From positions 51,990,823 to 52,054,822 of the forward strand of contig OY720458.1 of assembly GCA_963082715.1 (NCBI GenBank): a stretch of DNA of 64,000 bases. Direction: 5' to 3'. The translations under genes were made by a program, and so were the position numbers. This DNA is from Harpalus rubripes (Eukaryota; Arthropoda; Insecta; Coleoptera; Carabidae). Below the pieces are notes generated by a model, which had not been told where the DNA came from, ran no database searches, and worked only from the letters and a program-made list of their open reading frames with translations. Shown one piece after another: positions 21,734 to 33,626 of the stretch (position 1 is the first letter of the stretch; each line of letters starts with the position of its first letter).

Positions 21734-22478
21734 TAATACCACCTATAGGTAACGGAAGATAAAAATCAGTATGTCAACTACTCTCACCTCCTTCGTGATA
21801 TATTCTAGTCCAATTTCACTACTTCGCTACTATCGCGTTGTCCACATTTATAATGCATTAAAAAAAACTATTTTATTCTTTATATTCAAAAAAATTCTCT
21901 TCCGCAATACACTTACATATACATCATCCATTACACCCAAAACGTCCATTGAAATGGCCTGTTAATACAGTAACTTTTATCTAATTCAAGCGACTCATAA
22001 TACTAGCAACACAACACAAAATAACTCAATAAACATATTTAACGAAAACTGGGGGCAAAACTCTGGGGGCCATGTCTTCCGTGTTTTATTCGTATTATCA
22101 TTACAGAATCCATAAATAAAATCATATATAAAAGTTTCAGACTTATTCATTGTAGTGTAATTACAGATTATAATTCGTGCGAAAACCTTTGATTACAAAT
22201 GTAACTAAAGTGGTAATTGGTAATATTACCAGAACTATATTTAATGCCAACAAATGATCAGATTACAATGCCCGATTGCTCGATATTTTATCAATTGTAC
22301 CCAATACACTAACCAATAGAAAATTCTATACATCTATTGTGAAAATGATTCGAACGGTTGAGCCATAATTTCCAAACTTATACTCGTAGTTCTCGGTATT
22401 TCTTTTTTTTAACGTAAAATTGGAAATATGTTACACGTTTTAGACTAAAAATGCTCCGACTTGTTTGAAATACTTTTA
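21734..22478. other. No recognisable feature
   Basis: AT-rich spacer. The 64-codon frame at 21771-21965 has no motif. Confidence 0.45.
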
Positions 22479-22951
22479 CTACGTTTACATGAAGTTTTGA
22501 AAATGGTTTCAGTTTTCAGTCAAAATTACCCGAAACTGTTTACATACAAATTTTAAAACAGGTTTATAGATTGATTTAAAAACAGTTTCGGCGCATGCGC
22601 ATTTGGCTGATGTAAGTGACAGATCCTCTTCACTCCAAATTCTACTTTTTTCCATTATTCCAATTATTTTTTCTACTTTGTACCACTACGCACTAAAACT
22701 ACACAACTCTCAGTTTATTTGTAGGTTAGTAACACCAAGAAACACGAAGCGACAGAAACCTTGTACTATGTACGCATGCGCAATATCAAAACTGAATTTT
22801 AAGTGTTTAGTTTTGAAACTATTTTTCAAGTCAAACCCACGAATTTTAGTTTTGGTTTGAGATAACTCAAAACCGTTTTAACACTGTATACATGGCGTTT
22901 TCAAAACTAAAACCGTTTTGAAAATGGTTTGAAAACTACATGTAAACTCAG
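22479..22951 (+). mobile_element. TA-MITE family (CTACGTTTACATG ends), copy 1, 473 bp
   Basis: Terminal repeats CTACGTTTACATGAAGTTTT and, inverted, CTGAGTTTACATGTAGTTTT, with TA on both flanks (22477-22478, 22952-22953). Inside are TTTTGAAAA/AAAACGGTTTT motifs and GCGCATGCGC (22591) plus ACGCATGCGCA (22772). Other copies: 23969, 32678 and 62599. Non-coding; the 85-codon frame inside it is not a gene. Confidence 0.9.
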
Positions 22952-22953
22952 TA

Positions 22954-23389
22954 AATGTAACTACGAACGTATATGTAATTAAAGATTATTTATAATTTAA
23001 TTTGAAAAAAAGTAAATGTGATCAAACGTCGCAAGATGCAATGAATTTCAATAATCCACAAACACAATAATCGGGATCGGGACTAGAGTAATACCTCGTG
23101 CGGCAGTAAGCCTAAGCATTGAAGATTATAGATTCTCGTCTATTTGTGAAATACATATTGCCTTTGACACACGGAAATCACGTTTGTCAAATATTGACTA
23201 GTTTATAAGATTGCGAAAACATTGATTTGCATTTATTTTGGTGATTGGAAATTTGAAATACTGTAAAGTTAAAATGACTTATGAAACTAAATCGTTAATA
23301 CAAGGTGTTATGTATGTAATGTGCCATAGTTCATGGTATGATAAAGAGAACTGAAAGAAGTTATAATCTTAAATATAAGTATTCTGTAC
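22954..23389. other. No recognisable feature
   Basis: Spacer between a MITE and a ~400 bp repeat; no supported open frame. Confidence 0.45.
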
Positions 23390-23790
23390 AATCGAATTAC
23401 AATTACGAATTAGCTCCTTTATAAACTAAAATCTAAAAATTAGGTTGCTCTAAAAAACAATATTTGTTGGTTGTCATAAATGACGTTGAAGTGACGTAGA
23501 TATTTAGAAATGCCTTTTGCTTTCACTTGTCAAGAATACACCCACATGCATTTGGTTTAGATGGAAGTGCACCAAAACAGTCGCCATTAATAAAAAGTAT
23601 CTCGGACTTCAAAGCTTCAAAGTGACAAGTGTTGTTTTCAATCAAACTACTGTAATTTTCAAATAATTCTTTATTCAAATAAATAATTGTTATCGGTCAT
23701 TCTTGAAGTGCTTTTAGAATTGCAACAAGCACATTATAAAAGAAATTAGTAAGTATGATGACATGTTACATAACACGCTGTATATATTAT
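23390..23790 (+). repeat. ~400 bp dispersed repeat, copy A
   Basis: Starts AATCGAATTACAATTACGAA and ends near CATAACACGCTGTATATATT. Its reverse complement is found at 26327-26753 with high similarity, except for about 60 bp missing here near the end. No terminal inverted repeats and no coding. It may be a MITE, a SINE or a solo LTR piece. Confidence 0.8.
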
Positions 23791-23968
23791 GTATTTCAAA
23801 TATTTTTTTGTATTTGATAAAATAATTTGTTAATGGTGTTTACGGACGTTCGTTTTTGTTTTTAATGTGATAATGGAGAAAAATAATCAATTATTAATTT
23901 TTTTAATAGGTATTACATAGAAAATAATTAGAAGCGTTTTTACAGCAAATTTTGGTTTTGTATATATA

Positions 23969-24416
23969 CTGAGTTTACATGCAGTTTTGAAACCATTTTT
24001 AAAACGTTTTTAGTTTTGAAAACGTCATGTATAGTGTCAAAACGGTTTTGAATTAGCTCAAACCAAAACTAAAATTCATGGGTTTGAAAACTACTCATCG
24101 AAACACTTAAACTTCAGTTTTGATACTGCGCATGCGTACTTAGCATAACGTTTCTGTCCCTTTGTGTTACTAACCTTCAAATATACTGACAGTTGTGTAG
24201 TTTTATTGCGTAGTGGTACGAAGTATAAAAAATAATTGGAATAATAGCAAAACGAAGTATCTGGAGTGAAGAGGATCTGTCACATCAGCTAAATGCGCAT
24301 GCGCCGAAACTGATTTCAAATTAATTTTTAAACTTGTTTTGAAAACTTCATGTAAACAGTTTTGCATAATTTTGACTGAAAACTGAAACCATTTTCAAAA
24401 CTGCATGTAAACGTAG
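23969..24416 (-). mobile_element. TA-MITE family, copy 2, 448 bp
   Basis: Reverse-oriented relative to copy 1 and 1 kb away from it. Ends CTGAGTTTACATGCAGTTTT and, inverted, CTACGTTTACATGCAGTTTT, flanked by TA. Carries both CGCATGCG motifs (about 24127 and 24295-24304). Confidence 0.9.
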
Positions 24417-24654
24417 TAATTGTCTGGCGTTGCGTACCAATGCGACTTTCAGCAGGGTGATCTGCTGTAAAAACGCTCATGGCTATCTTTCTACCCATTC
24501 GCTGTTATCATACAACGTTTACTAAGGCATTTTAAGATTTATTGCATTCTTTTAATTTTATCACCCATTAAACATAGAAACAGAACACCGTCAGATAGAC
24601 TTACAAAGTTATTAGTCATTGAAAATGATTTCAGTCATTAAAAACAAAAACCCA

Positions 24655-24818
24655 TATAAATAAATAAATAAATATATTATCATCACGGCATATTATCCAT
24701 TGCTAGGTGTGCCAATCTACTTTGTACACAGATTTCGGTATTGATGATGACATATTTATATCGTGCGGACGTTTACCAGGCGTCACCTCACGGGCACTCA
24801 TTGCTGGCGTGGAGAGTG
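24655..24818 (-). mobile_element. SINE, minus, 5'-truncated
   Basis: Tail AATAAATAAATAAATATATT, then ATCACGGCATATTATCCATT through GTTTACCAGGCGTCACCTCA to GGCGTGGAGAGTG. The B-box head is absent. Confidence 0.85.
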
Positions 24819-25487
24819 AACCACATATAATAGTATAAAAAGAAAAATGGAATGTCAAATATGGGTTCCATTTAAAAAAATTATAAATGTGTGTTATTTC
24901 TTGAAAACTATAATTACTTTATTTCAAACCTTTTTCTTTTTTTATCATACATACTCGTATCAACTAAAGTCTGTTTTTTGTCAATAACTAGTGGCCTATG
25001 AGAATTTTTGTGAAAACAAAAGGACTTCTTATATGGTCTCCCTGAAACGCACAGAGAATTTCAATTAAATGAAGTCGTATCTCTTATAATTTTCGTGATG
25101 CCAATGGTGACTCTCTATAGCCGGTTGAAGATTGTATTTTGATTAAACCAGCGTTTATAAAAATGAACTCGGCTAAAAAGTTTGTTGCACTTTTTTACGA
25201 AAAAGCCACGTGCCAAATTTAATGTAATCAAATCCAAAGATAATAGTCCTTTCATCAAATTGTAACTTTAGTAATACGAAGATCACGCTAGAGTTAATGA
25301 GAATATGAAAATCAGGTAGGCCATGGAAACAAAAACAGTTATTTACTTGTCATTTAAAATTAAGTTGCAAAAATTGTTAAAACTAAGTTAATAAAAATTT
25401 TAAATTATCGTTATTAGTGAATAAGTAATAGATCATCCGCCATACACTTTGATCTGACAACGTGCAATATCTGGTTGTACTTAAATA
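24819..25487. other. Spacer with a foldback-arm fragment
   Basis: About 25065-25105 (GAAGTCGTATCTCTTATAAT then TTTTCG) resembles the outer arm of the foldback at 59151-60144. Nothing else is recognised. Confidence 0.4.
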
Positions 25488-25842
25488 CAGTCGAACTTCA
25501 GTAAGTCGAACTTCGATAACTCGTATTTTGGATAACTCAAATCAAACTAGTTGGCAATAGCGCCAAGAGTGACAATTATGGGTAATTTTTACTTGATAAC
25601 TCGAACTTCGATTATCTTTATAATTCGAACAGAATATTTGGCGCCAGCTTCAATAAATCGAATTCTGGGGGAAATCCTCTAATTACGTGATTTTGTAACA
25701 GGTGTTTTTATAACATGATGATGGAGGCAGTTCGGTTTCTGCACTACTACAGTTCAAACATATGCATTGTTAATTATTATTAAGTGAAAAAAAATACTGT
25801 TCCTACTTGATTTATCACGTTTAAGACATTTTCATTGCTGAT

Positions 25843-26326
25843 ATGTCATTAAAACGTACTTTAAAAACTTTATCTATTGATGAAAAATTTAGACTGATCA
25901 AAGAAGTGGGAAGTGGTTCACGAAAGAAAGATGTAGCTCTGCAATATGATGTACTGGCAATTACAGTGTCTAATATTTAAAAAAAAATAAGCAAACAATT
26001 AGCACTGCAATTGAAAGTGGTGGTGCAAGTGGAAGTTCTAAAAGGTTAAGCATTGAGTTTCCAATCTCTCTTTAGATAGTTGTCTCTGGCCCATCCTAAA
26101 GACATCCAACAAAAATTAAAATTTATCAAACTTGCTTTTTTCCCCCTAATATGACATCTAAGTTGCAACCCGTTGATCAAGGTGTCATACAAAATGTAAA
26201 ATGTCATTATCGCCGCAGAATTTTGAAAACAAGCTATCAAATGTTTTGAAGAAAACAAACAAACTAACATTACATTAACGGACTGTGTTAATATAACCAA
26301 TACATGGAATATCGACGTTAAGCCTA
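25843..26326 (+). pseudogene. Tigger transposase remnant (HTH plus part of DDE core)
   Basis: Starts MSLKRTLKTLSIDEKFRLIK, then EVGSGSRKKDVALQYDV (HTH). After a deletion it shows DIQQKLKFIKLAFFPLI, a stop, then HLSCNPLIKVSYK and HYRR across frame damage. These fit the Tigger hallmark LPPNtTSKLQPLDQGVI..FK..YR in DDE_1 transposases. The 84-codon minus-strand frame here is a shadow. Confidence 0.85.
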
Positions 26327-26753
26327 ATATATACTGTGTTATGTAACATGCAATAAGTTAGCACTTAATAAACTAGGTTGCAATGTATTGTAATCTGAAA
26401 TAATTTCTTTTATAATGTGCTTGTTGCAATTATAAAAGCACTTCAAGAATGACCGATAACAATTACTTATTTGAAAATCACAGTAGTTTGAGTGAAAACA
26501 ACAACACTTGTCACTTTGAAGGTTTGAAGTCCGATATACTTTTTATTAATGGCGACTGTTTTGATGCGCTTCCCTCTAAACCAAATGCATGTAGGTGTAT
26601 TCTTGATTAATGAAAGCAGCAGGCATTTCTAAATATCTAAGTACTACGTCACTTCAACGTCATTTATAACAACCAACAAACTTTGGTTTTTAGAACAACT
26701 TGATTTTTAGATTTTAGTTTATAAAGGAGCTAATTCGTAATTGTAATTCGATT
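26327..26753 (-). repeat. ~430 bp dispersed repeat, copy B (inverted)
   Basis: Reverse complement of 23390-23790, ending CGTAATTGTAATTCGATT. It lies within the Tigger element, so it inserted there later. A T-rich tract with ATTATACATTCAGGATCATA follows (26754-27000), possibly another unassigned fragment. Confidence 0.8.
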
Positions 26754-27020
26754 ATTTTTTTATTTTTTATTTATTATACATTCAGGATCATAATAAGTAT
26801 GATATGAACATGTCAAGAACAATTATAAAAACATAAAAAAAACATTCAAAAGAAGTTAGTACATGTGACATTATAAGAATAAAAGAAATACCCTTAACTA
26901 TGGGATAGGTATTCTAGTTCACTATAAAAACAGTTTTGAATTAAAAAAAAATTTAATTTGGTTTTAAAATTATTTAGGGAACTACTTATTTTAATGTGCT
27001 CCTATGTATATATATATATA

Positions 27021-27650
27021 CCGTGTGTCTATCTTAAAGGTGTACATAGGAGATTAACATGGGAAATCAGTTTTTTGCAATTTCCTGCTCGCCTAATTAT
27101 TTTAAGCAAAAATGCGTCAAATAAAAGTTTTAGGGCATAAAATTCTACATCTAAATCAAAAAACAGAATTACCTTTACATGCTTTGTAACGACAGAAATT
27201 AAATATGAAAATGTCGAAAATTACGTTGAAAATATCAACAGCCATGGAATTGAACAAAAAATAAATAAATGCTTAACGTTTTATCAAATTGTCAGAAGCG
27301 TCAAGTAAGTTAACTTACGTTGTGACAGATAAAACGTCAAGCATTTATTTATTTTTTGTTCAATTCCATGGCTGTCGATACTTTCAACGTCATTTTCGAG
27401 ATTTTCATAATTAATTTGCTTGGCTAATTGGCTGTTGATATTTTCAACGTAATTTTCGACATTTTCATATTTAATGTCTGTCGTTACAAAGCATGTAAAG
27501 GTAATTTTGTTTATTGATTTAGATGCGGAATTTTATGCCCTAAAACTTTTATTTGACGCGTTTTTGCTTAAAATAATTAGGCGAGCAGGAAATTGCAAAA
27601 AACTGATTTCCCATGTTAATCTCCTATGTACACCTTTAAGACAGACACAC

Positions 27651-27652
<2 letters not shown>
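27021..27652. mobile_element. Foldback element, 632 bp near-palindrome
   Basis: Ends CCGTGTGTCTATCTTAAAGG and, inverted, CCGTGTGTCTGTCTTAAAGG, flanked by TA. The two arms pair nearly throughout and meet at GTAAGTTAACTTAC (27305-27318). The right arm is longer because TTTTCAACGTMATTTTCGAS with its surroundings occurs twice (about 27375-27465). Translated frames across it are artefacts. Confidence 0.88.

Positions 27653-27724
<72 letters not shown>
27653..27724. repeat. (TA)n microsatellite
   Basis: About 36 TA units beginning at the foldback's right target-site TA. Confidence 0.95.
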
Positions 27725-27728
<4 letters not shown>

Positions 27729-27809
27729 TTTTATTTAATAACCCGAAGTCTTGATAACTCGAATTTTTTTGTGGCAAGTCATGGTTTGAGTTATCGAAGT
27801 TCGACTGTA

Positions 27810-28599
27810 TTTGCATGATATAATGATTTCATCAGAAGTGACTGATGCTGCAATTCCTAATTATTTTAAAAGCATTTCAAGAGAATATTAAAATGGAGGT
27901 TTTAACAAAAATGAAAGAAATTAATGGTGGTATTATTGTTAAAGGAAAGTACTTCAAACATATTTAAAATAAAATTCTAAAAAATATGAACCCATGAGGG
28001 GTTTTTAATACAGAAAAAAATTAATGTTAGTTTTATATCGGGAAAGGAGAAAATTAGTTTTCTGCTGCTTTTAGTGTTTTAATGCTGCACAATTTTATAA
28101 ATTCAAACAAAAACTCGCAAGATAAGATAAAATTTTTGCAGATAATACAAGCTATAACAAACTTTAAACATACTTGCGTTCTGTGGAAAACAAAGCACTA
28201 TGACTTTGAGCGAAGCGTGTTTGTAAAATAATAGCGTCTCATGAGTTTTACAGTTGCTTTCTTTTTATCTTGAATAACTAGTATACATATTCAGTAATTC
28301 AGTTCCCTTGTCATTTTGTTCCTGCGTTGAAACTCTAATAACTTTAATATGGCTTATCATTTTGTGAACAAAACGACAAGTTTGTACTTGCGCGTAAAAT
28401 TTACTTGCAAAGGAAATTACAATATGATGTATACCTGTTGTTCATACGGAAAAATAAATCATGCAATCAATCTTAACTATTTTTGTTTACCAAATTTCAA
28501 TTTTTTGAAACCTATTATAAATGTAATAAATTTATGCTGTAATATTTATATTACAGCAATTATAACGATTGATTGATTTTATGAATAATTGCTTATTTT
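27810..28599. other. No recognisable feature
   Basis: AT-rich spacer; the 75-codon frame at 28349-28576 has no motif. Confidence 0.45.
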
Positions 28600-29697
28600 T
28601 CGCTTGCAACTTTTCTATTGAATTCGTGGAATACCATTGCAAAATAGAATGCAATGTGTTCACATTAATAACACCTCCGATTTTCTACTAGTAACTCATG
28701 GAGTCCCACAGGATTCGATCTTGGGTCCGGTTCTTTTTATTCTTTATATCAATGACCTATACAATTATCTAAAACCAAGCAAATTTATCCTGTTTGCAGA
28801 CGATACCACTTTACTTTCCAGTCATTCTAATATGGATATACTAAACAAACAAGTTGAAGATACAACTAACAAACAATGTTAAGCACTGGTTTGCATCACA
28901 TAACTTGAAACTAAATGCATCAAAAACACAGAGTTTCACAATATCTAACAACCTAAAGAACACAAATGGTCAATCTGTCAGACTCCTTGGTATGGATATT
29001 GATGATGGCCTTACAGGACATTCCCAAATAATTAAACTTTGTGCAACTCTATCAAGTACTATATACCTGTTAAGAAGGCTTAAGAACATATGTCAAGTTC
29101 CAGTTTTACGTATGGCCTATTTCGCTCTTTTCCATAGTCATTTAAACTACGGCATCTTACTCTGGGTAATTCCACGCACGTAACCTAAATATTTATACTG
29201 CAAAAAAAGATTGCCAGAATAATTATTCATGTAAGTTCTACACATTCCTGTAAAAACCTTTTTATTGAGTTAAGGATAATGACTTTGCCTTGTCTATATA
29301 TTTATGCAACAATACTTGAAATTCACACGAACCAAGATAAATATCTAAGGAACAGTGATGTACATAGCCATAACACTAGAGCAGCAAATTATTAAGATTA
29401 AATAAGTTTAAGAACAAACGCTCCGAAAGAAATTCTCTTCAAATAAAATTCTATAATATTTTACTTCATCATGTTACGGCACTTTCCAAGCCTAAATTTA
29501 AAAATGTTGTCCGTAACTACCTAATAACAAATAGTTTTTACACTTTTCAAGAATATATGGATACCCCCCCCCCCAATATTAAATCTATATAACGTGTATA
29601 TGCATATATCTGTATTTTAAACAAACATGCCATAATTGTATTTTATGTAAAAAAGTGGTTTAAATAAATAAATTATTATTATTATATTATTATTATC
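28600..29697 (+). mobile_element. Jockey/CR1-type LINE fragment
   Basis: Part of the reverse transcriptase, the downstream thumb/C-terminal region, a short 3' end and a TTATTATTA tail (about 29671-29697). 5'-truncated. A C-rich run at 29570 interrupts the end. Confidence 0.85.
28637..29183 (+). pseudogene. Reverse transcriptase remnant (Jockey/CR1 type)
   Basis: First frame: LVTHGVPQDSILGPVLFILY, INDLYNYLKPSKFILFADDT, TLLSSHSN. These are the GVPQGSILGPxLFxxYIND block (Gly to Asp in PQG) and the catalytic FADD. A frameshift near 28860 leads to WFASHNLKLNASKTQSFTIS, VRLLGMDIDDGL, then LYLLRRLKNIC-like and ALFHSHLNYGILLW motifs typical of the post-RT region. Further traces run to about 29560. 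Non-functional. Confidence 0.9.
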
Positions 29698-30130
29698 TAA
29701 ACATTACATAACCTAAGCACAAAACTCACGCCCTCAAAATTCGGAGCGCTATATTTTTTTTTTATTTAGGAAAGTATAATGTTAATATAACCTCCCGCTG
29801 TGAATAAAATATATTATCTGCTTCTTGAAAGCCAAAGGGTCACTTAGAAACCGATCAGACAGCAATACAGTTGCCACGGATCAAACAGTACAACAAATTA
29901 AAGAGACCAAATTCATTTGTTTGGTATTTGCTTTAATAAGGTCCCCACGTTTGACTGCCACTAGCAGCTTGTGTCACGAAACATCTTGTACAAATGCAAG
30001 TGGTTTCTGTCTGGCGTGGCATCTTAAATTCAAACAATTAATTTACTTTGGTTATTTAATTATTTTCAGCATTCATTTCCTAAAAATAGATTCCAAATTT
30101 CAAAAAGGCGATAACAGAAGGCTTCAAAGA
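29698..30130. other. No recognisable feature
   Basis: AT-rich spacer. The 124-codon frame 29825-30199 runs on into the adjacent MITE and is unlikely to be a gene. Confidence 0.4.
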
Positions 30131-30423
30131 ATAGATGCGCACTGGTGCGTACTTTTTTGCACTGAGCGTTTTCAGCTTGTCATTGAGTGCAAAATTTAGT
30201 TAGCTGATGTGTTTTCAGCTTAAGAAAAAGTTGCGCCGTGCACTGACTCTGTGGACTGACTCCCTAGGCAAGTGCAATAGTGCCAGTGCAAATATATCGT
30301 ATAAACAAAATCGTTTTCAGCTTAAAATGCACTGCCACTAGATGAAGGCGAAACTCGTTCAGTGTGGTCACGTGATACGTTGCACTCAGTGCGAATTTGC
30401 ACTGTGTAAGCTGAAAACGCTAT
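30131..30423 (-). mobile_element. MITE with CGTTTTCAGCTT repeats, copy 1
   Basis: Inverted relative to 34398-34640. Shared blocks: AGCGTTTTCAGCTTACACAG, TCACGTGA (30368-30375), CACTGAACGAG, TGCCTAGGGAGTCAGTGCAC, CAACTTTTTCTTAAGCTGAA. The motif CGTTTTCAGCTT recurs three to four times. No clear target duplication. Confidence 0.75.
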
Positions 30424-30430
30424 ATGTGTC

Positions 30431-30680
30431 TGGTCGCGAATCTGGGGAACCGGGTTCGATCCTGACCGACGCCAAATATTTCAAATTTTAAATGGCACGA
30501 AATTGACCCCTGTGGTGTACTCTCCACGCCAGAAATGAGTGTCCGTGAGGTGACGCTTGGTAAACGCCCCTCACGGTACAAATATGTCATCATCATTACC
30601 GAATTCTGTGTACAAAGCAGATTGGCACACCCTGCAATGGGTAATATGTCGTGATGATATATTTATTTTATTTTATTTAA
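30431..30680 (+). mobile_element. SINE, full-length copy with B box
   Basis: Same head as the 16 kb copy: TGGTCGCGAATCTGGGGAAC then GGTTCGATCCT (30453-30463), a B box with one change from the 16 kb copy. Body and 3' end are complete; the tail is TTTATTTTATTTTATTT. Confidence 0.87.
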
Positions 30681-31869
30681 AAGAATAGAGTTAGCGTGTG
30701 ATGTAAATGTTAAGGACATTAAAGACTGGATTATTTTAAAAACTAATTTATAATCTCTATCATATCTATCATATCATCTGATCAGGAACTCTATATTTAG
30801 CACTTCACTTAGTTAAACCGAGATAGGTACTGAAGATAAATAGCGGACACTCATTCGATATTGAAATATTTACCGTTAATCAGATACTTAACTGGGAATA
30901 ATTGAATAATAGTAGTTCATGGCTAATGGAATATCTACATTGTAGTGAATAATCGTGTTTAAATTCATTGCTAAATTCGTCATTGATTTTCTGTTTTGAT
31001 GAAACAGCAGTTTTCTATATAACCTGTTTTCATGTTAATGAGTATTTATTCTTTAATATATGAGCCGTTCATTTGCCAAATCGATTATCTACACAAAAAA
31101 GTAAAATATAACAATTTTTAAATTATTTATTTTTCTACCGCCAAAAAATCAATTTAAACAATGAATAATGAATACCAGGTTATTTTTTGACAGATAAAAT
31201 ATGCGAGACTACTACACTAAACCTTAACTTTTAAAACACTATCAATTTTACGGTAAGGGTAATAAAATAAATAACTAAATGTTCACTTTAATTTATATAC
31301 TTTATTTAAAATTAAGATTAACAACTAAAACTCGACCTTATTTAAGTTTTAAAATGAATTGATGGCAATTTAAATAAATGTTTTGAATCTATATTGATAA
31401 ATAATATCATTATACATTTGTTTTATATTTTAAGTATGTCATCGAATGACTGAAATCTTTACGTTACGATTTCAAGATATTTATTTTTTTGAACGGAAAT
31501 AATTCGTGCAACAGCAATAGCAGGTAAACAAGATACTCTATAATAGCACTTTACCAAGAAAAGAAATGAGGAAACAGAGAAATGGGCAAAGTTATACCAT
31601 TTTTTTCGACAATTTTAACGGTTTCAAATGTGAAATAATCAAACATCAAACACGCGAGTTATTACCTCATATACCATTACTTAAACGAGACACGATATTG
31701 AAAGCAGCAGTATAAATAACTTATTTTAGCTTTATTAAAAATGTAAATCTCAAAGTTTTTTTATGAAGATATAAACATATTTCCTACGAAATTTTCATTT
31801 TCAAATCATTGCAGATGATGAAACAGTCAGCATTGTTTCTTTTTTTAAATAGCTCTGAAATAAGGTCTG
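30681..31869. other. Spacer with a segment repeated at 33.3 kb
   Basis: About 30890-31015 (TGAATAATAGTAGTTCATGG, AGTGAATAATCGTGTTTAAA) recurs at about 33337-33455, suggesting a dispersed repeat or an old duplication. Otherwise unassigned. Confidence 0.45.
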
Positions 31870-32462
31870 CTATATGATTTAACATGGGATTTTAGTTTTT
31901 TGCTATATCCTGCTCTCCTGTTCATTTTATGGTAAAAACTATAGAGTGCAAAATTGTTCTCTAGTTTCTTCACAATTTTAAAAAGAAATTTCAAAATTTC
32001 AGTTCATTAATAGTAATAGCCATGACATTTGTTTTCTTTTTCTAGTTTTCATAAATTATTTATAAACGTCAATTTCACATATGGAAAAAAAAATTATCAT
32101 TCTTTTATAACTATTTCCATCATAATATTTCGTTAGAATAAATATTTATTATTTAATTTATTTTCTTTTATAAGTCAAATTGACGTGTAACGTTTATGAA
32201 TAATTTCTGAAAACCAGAAAGAAGAAAACAAGTGTCATGGCTATAGCTACAAATAAACCGAAATATTAAAATATTAAAATTGTGAAGAAACTAGAATCAT
32301 ACAAAACTGTTTTAACATTTTTTATTATAAGTACAAATTTTAATTCTGAACAACTTCGCACTTTATAGTGTGTGCCGTAAAATAAACAGGAGAGTAGAAA
32401 ATTGCAAAAAACTAAAATCCCATGTTAAATCTCTATGTTTGCACCTTAGTGTCAACACCCTG
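31870..32462. mobile_element. Foldback element, second family member
   Basis: Left arm TTAACATGGGATTTTAGTTT and following sequence is matched by the complement of 32370-32435. The arms also share CAGGAGAG and GTCATGGCTAT-type blocks. The right end reads, inverted, CAGGGTGTTGACACTAAGGT with TA outside. The left terminus is worn. It resembles 27021-27652 in layout (AACATGGGA.. TTTTTTGCAA.. CTGCTC). Confidence 0.65.
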
Positions 32463-32677
32463 TATAGTTAAATATATTGTGAATAAATACAATTTTCGTA
32501 AAAAAATGCAAAGACAGAGACAGGTAAGGAATTATAAGCGGCCCGAAATATTGTAGGTGGAACGAAATAAAAGCTGACATAGGTGAGAATTTTGGGCTAG
32601 TGTATTACAAAACTACTAGCTCAAATCTTAATATACAGGCCTACGCAAATTACAATTTAAAAATATTTTATCAATTA

Positions 32678-33032
32678 CTACGTTTACATGTAGTTTTGAT
32701 TATGGTTTCAGTTTTCAGTCAAAATTTCGTGAAACTGTTAACAAGTCTACAAATTGATTTGAAAACAGTATAAACAACAGATCCTCTTCACTCCAAATAC
32801 TTCGTTTTGCCATTATTCCACTTTTTTTTTAACTTTATATCACTACACACTAATATACCAACTATCAGTTTATCTGTGTGAACGGCATAAACGTTAGATA
32901 TGCTACGTACGCATGCGCAATATCTAAACTGAATTTTAAGTTTTTACATGAGTAGTTTTCAAACTAATTTTTAAGTCAAACCCGTGAATTCTAGTTTTGG
33001 ATTGTAATAATTCAAAACCGTTTTGACACTGT
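32678..33032 (+). mobile_element. TA-MITE family, copy 3, 3'-truncated
   Basis: Starts CTACGTTTACATGTAGTTTT after TA, contains ACGCATGCGCA (about 32909-32919), and breaks off after TTTTGACACTGTATA. It lacks the right terminal repeat. Confidence 0.85.
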
Positions 33033-33626
33033 ATATTTATTTTTCCCATGACCTCTGATATAGGTTAATATACTTTCATTAGTTAGTTTTGTAGACAAAA
33101 TTTGATGAATTAGTGTATCAATCGATTTCCGAAAAATATTGCCAAACCATTCGAAATATTATGTATTATTAAATCCATATAGGAAATTACTGACCAAATT
33201 TGTATGAAATGTGGAAAAGAAACATTTCATTATTGGTGGGTCTAAACGAAAAATAGGTTCCGTTTTAATTCGCCAGGAATAAATGAGAAAATTGAAAAGA
33301 AATTTTCTCATTTCCTAGCTTAAATATTTCTCGTAGATCAGGTGTAACTGAATAATAGTAGTCTAATGGAATCGAGTACTTATAATTTACTGAATAATCG
33401 TGTTTGAAACCATAATTTTGTTATCGATTTTATTTTGATAAAACTGTAATATTGTAAAGAAAAAATTTAATTAAAAAACTAGCATCTCCTACATTATTTT
33501 CAATTAAAAGGTGCGATTCAATTACTTTTAAAACAATATAAATTCATTATGTGATGAACATATATGTTTATGATGTATACATAAAAGAGAAAATGCCTTA
33601 ATAAATTTCTCTGAAAATATACGAGT
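33033..33626. other. No recognisable element; contains the second copy of a repeated segment
   Basis: About 33337-33455 matches 30890-31015. The rest is AT-rich and unassigned. Confidence 0.4.

Larger units (their letters stand above)
25488..27807 (+). mobile_element. Tigger/pogo-like transposon, copy 2, with nested inserts
   Basis: Same ends as the 4007-5089 element (CAGTCGAACTTCAGTAAGTC; complement CAGTCGAACTTCGATAACTC) and TA flanks (25486-25487, 27808-27809). The N-terminal coding part and a piece of the DDE core survive. Later arrivals are the ~430 bp repeat (26327-26753) and a foldback (27021-27652) next to a (TA)n tract. Confidence 0.87.

Noticed and set aside
29825..30199. 124-codon plus-strand frame
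   Set aside because: Crosses into a MITE, has no domain and no splice or promoter context.
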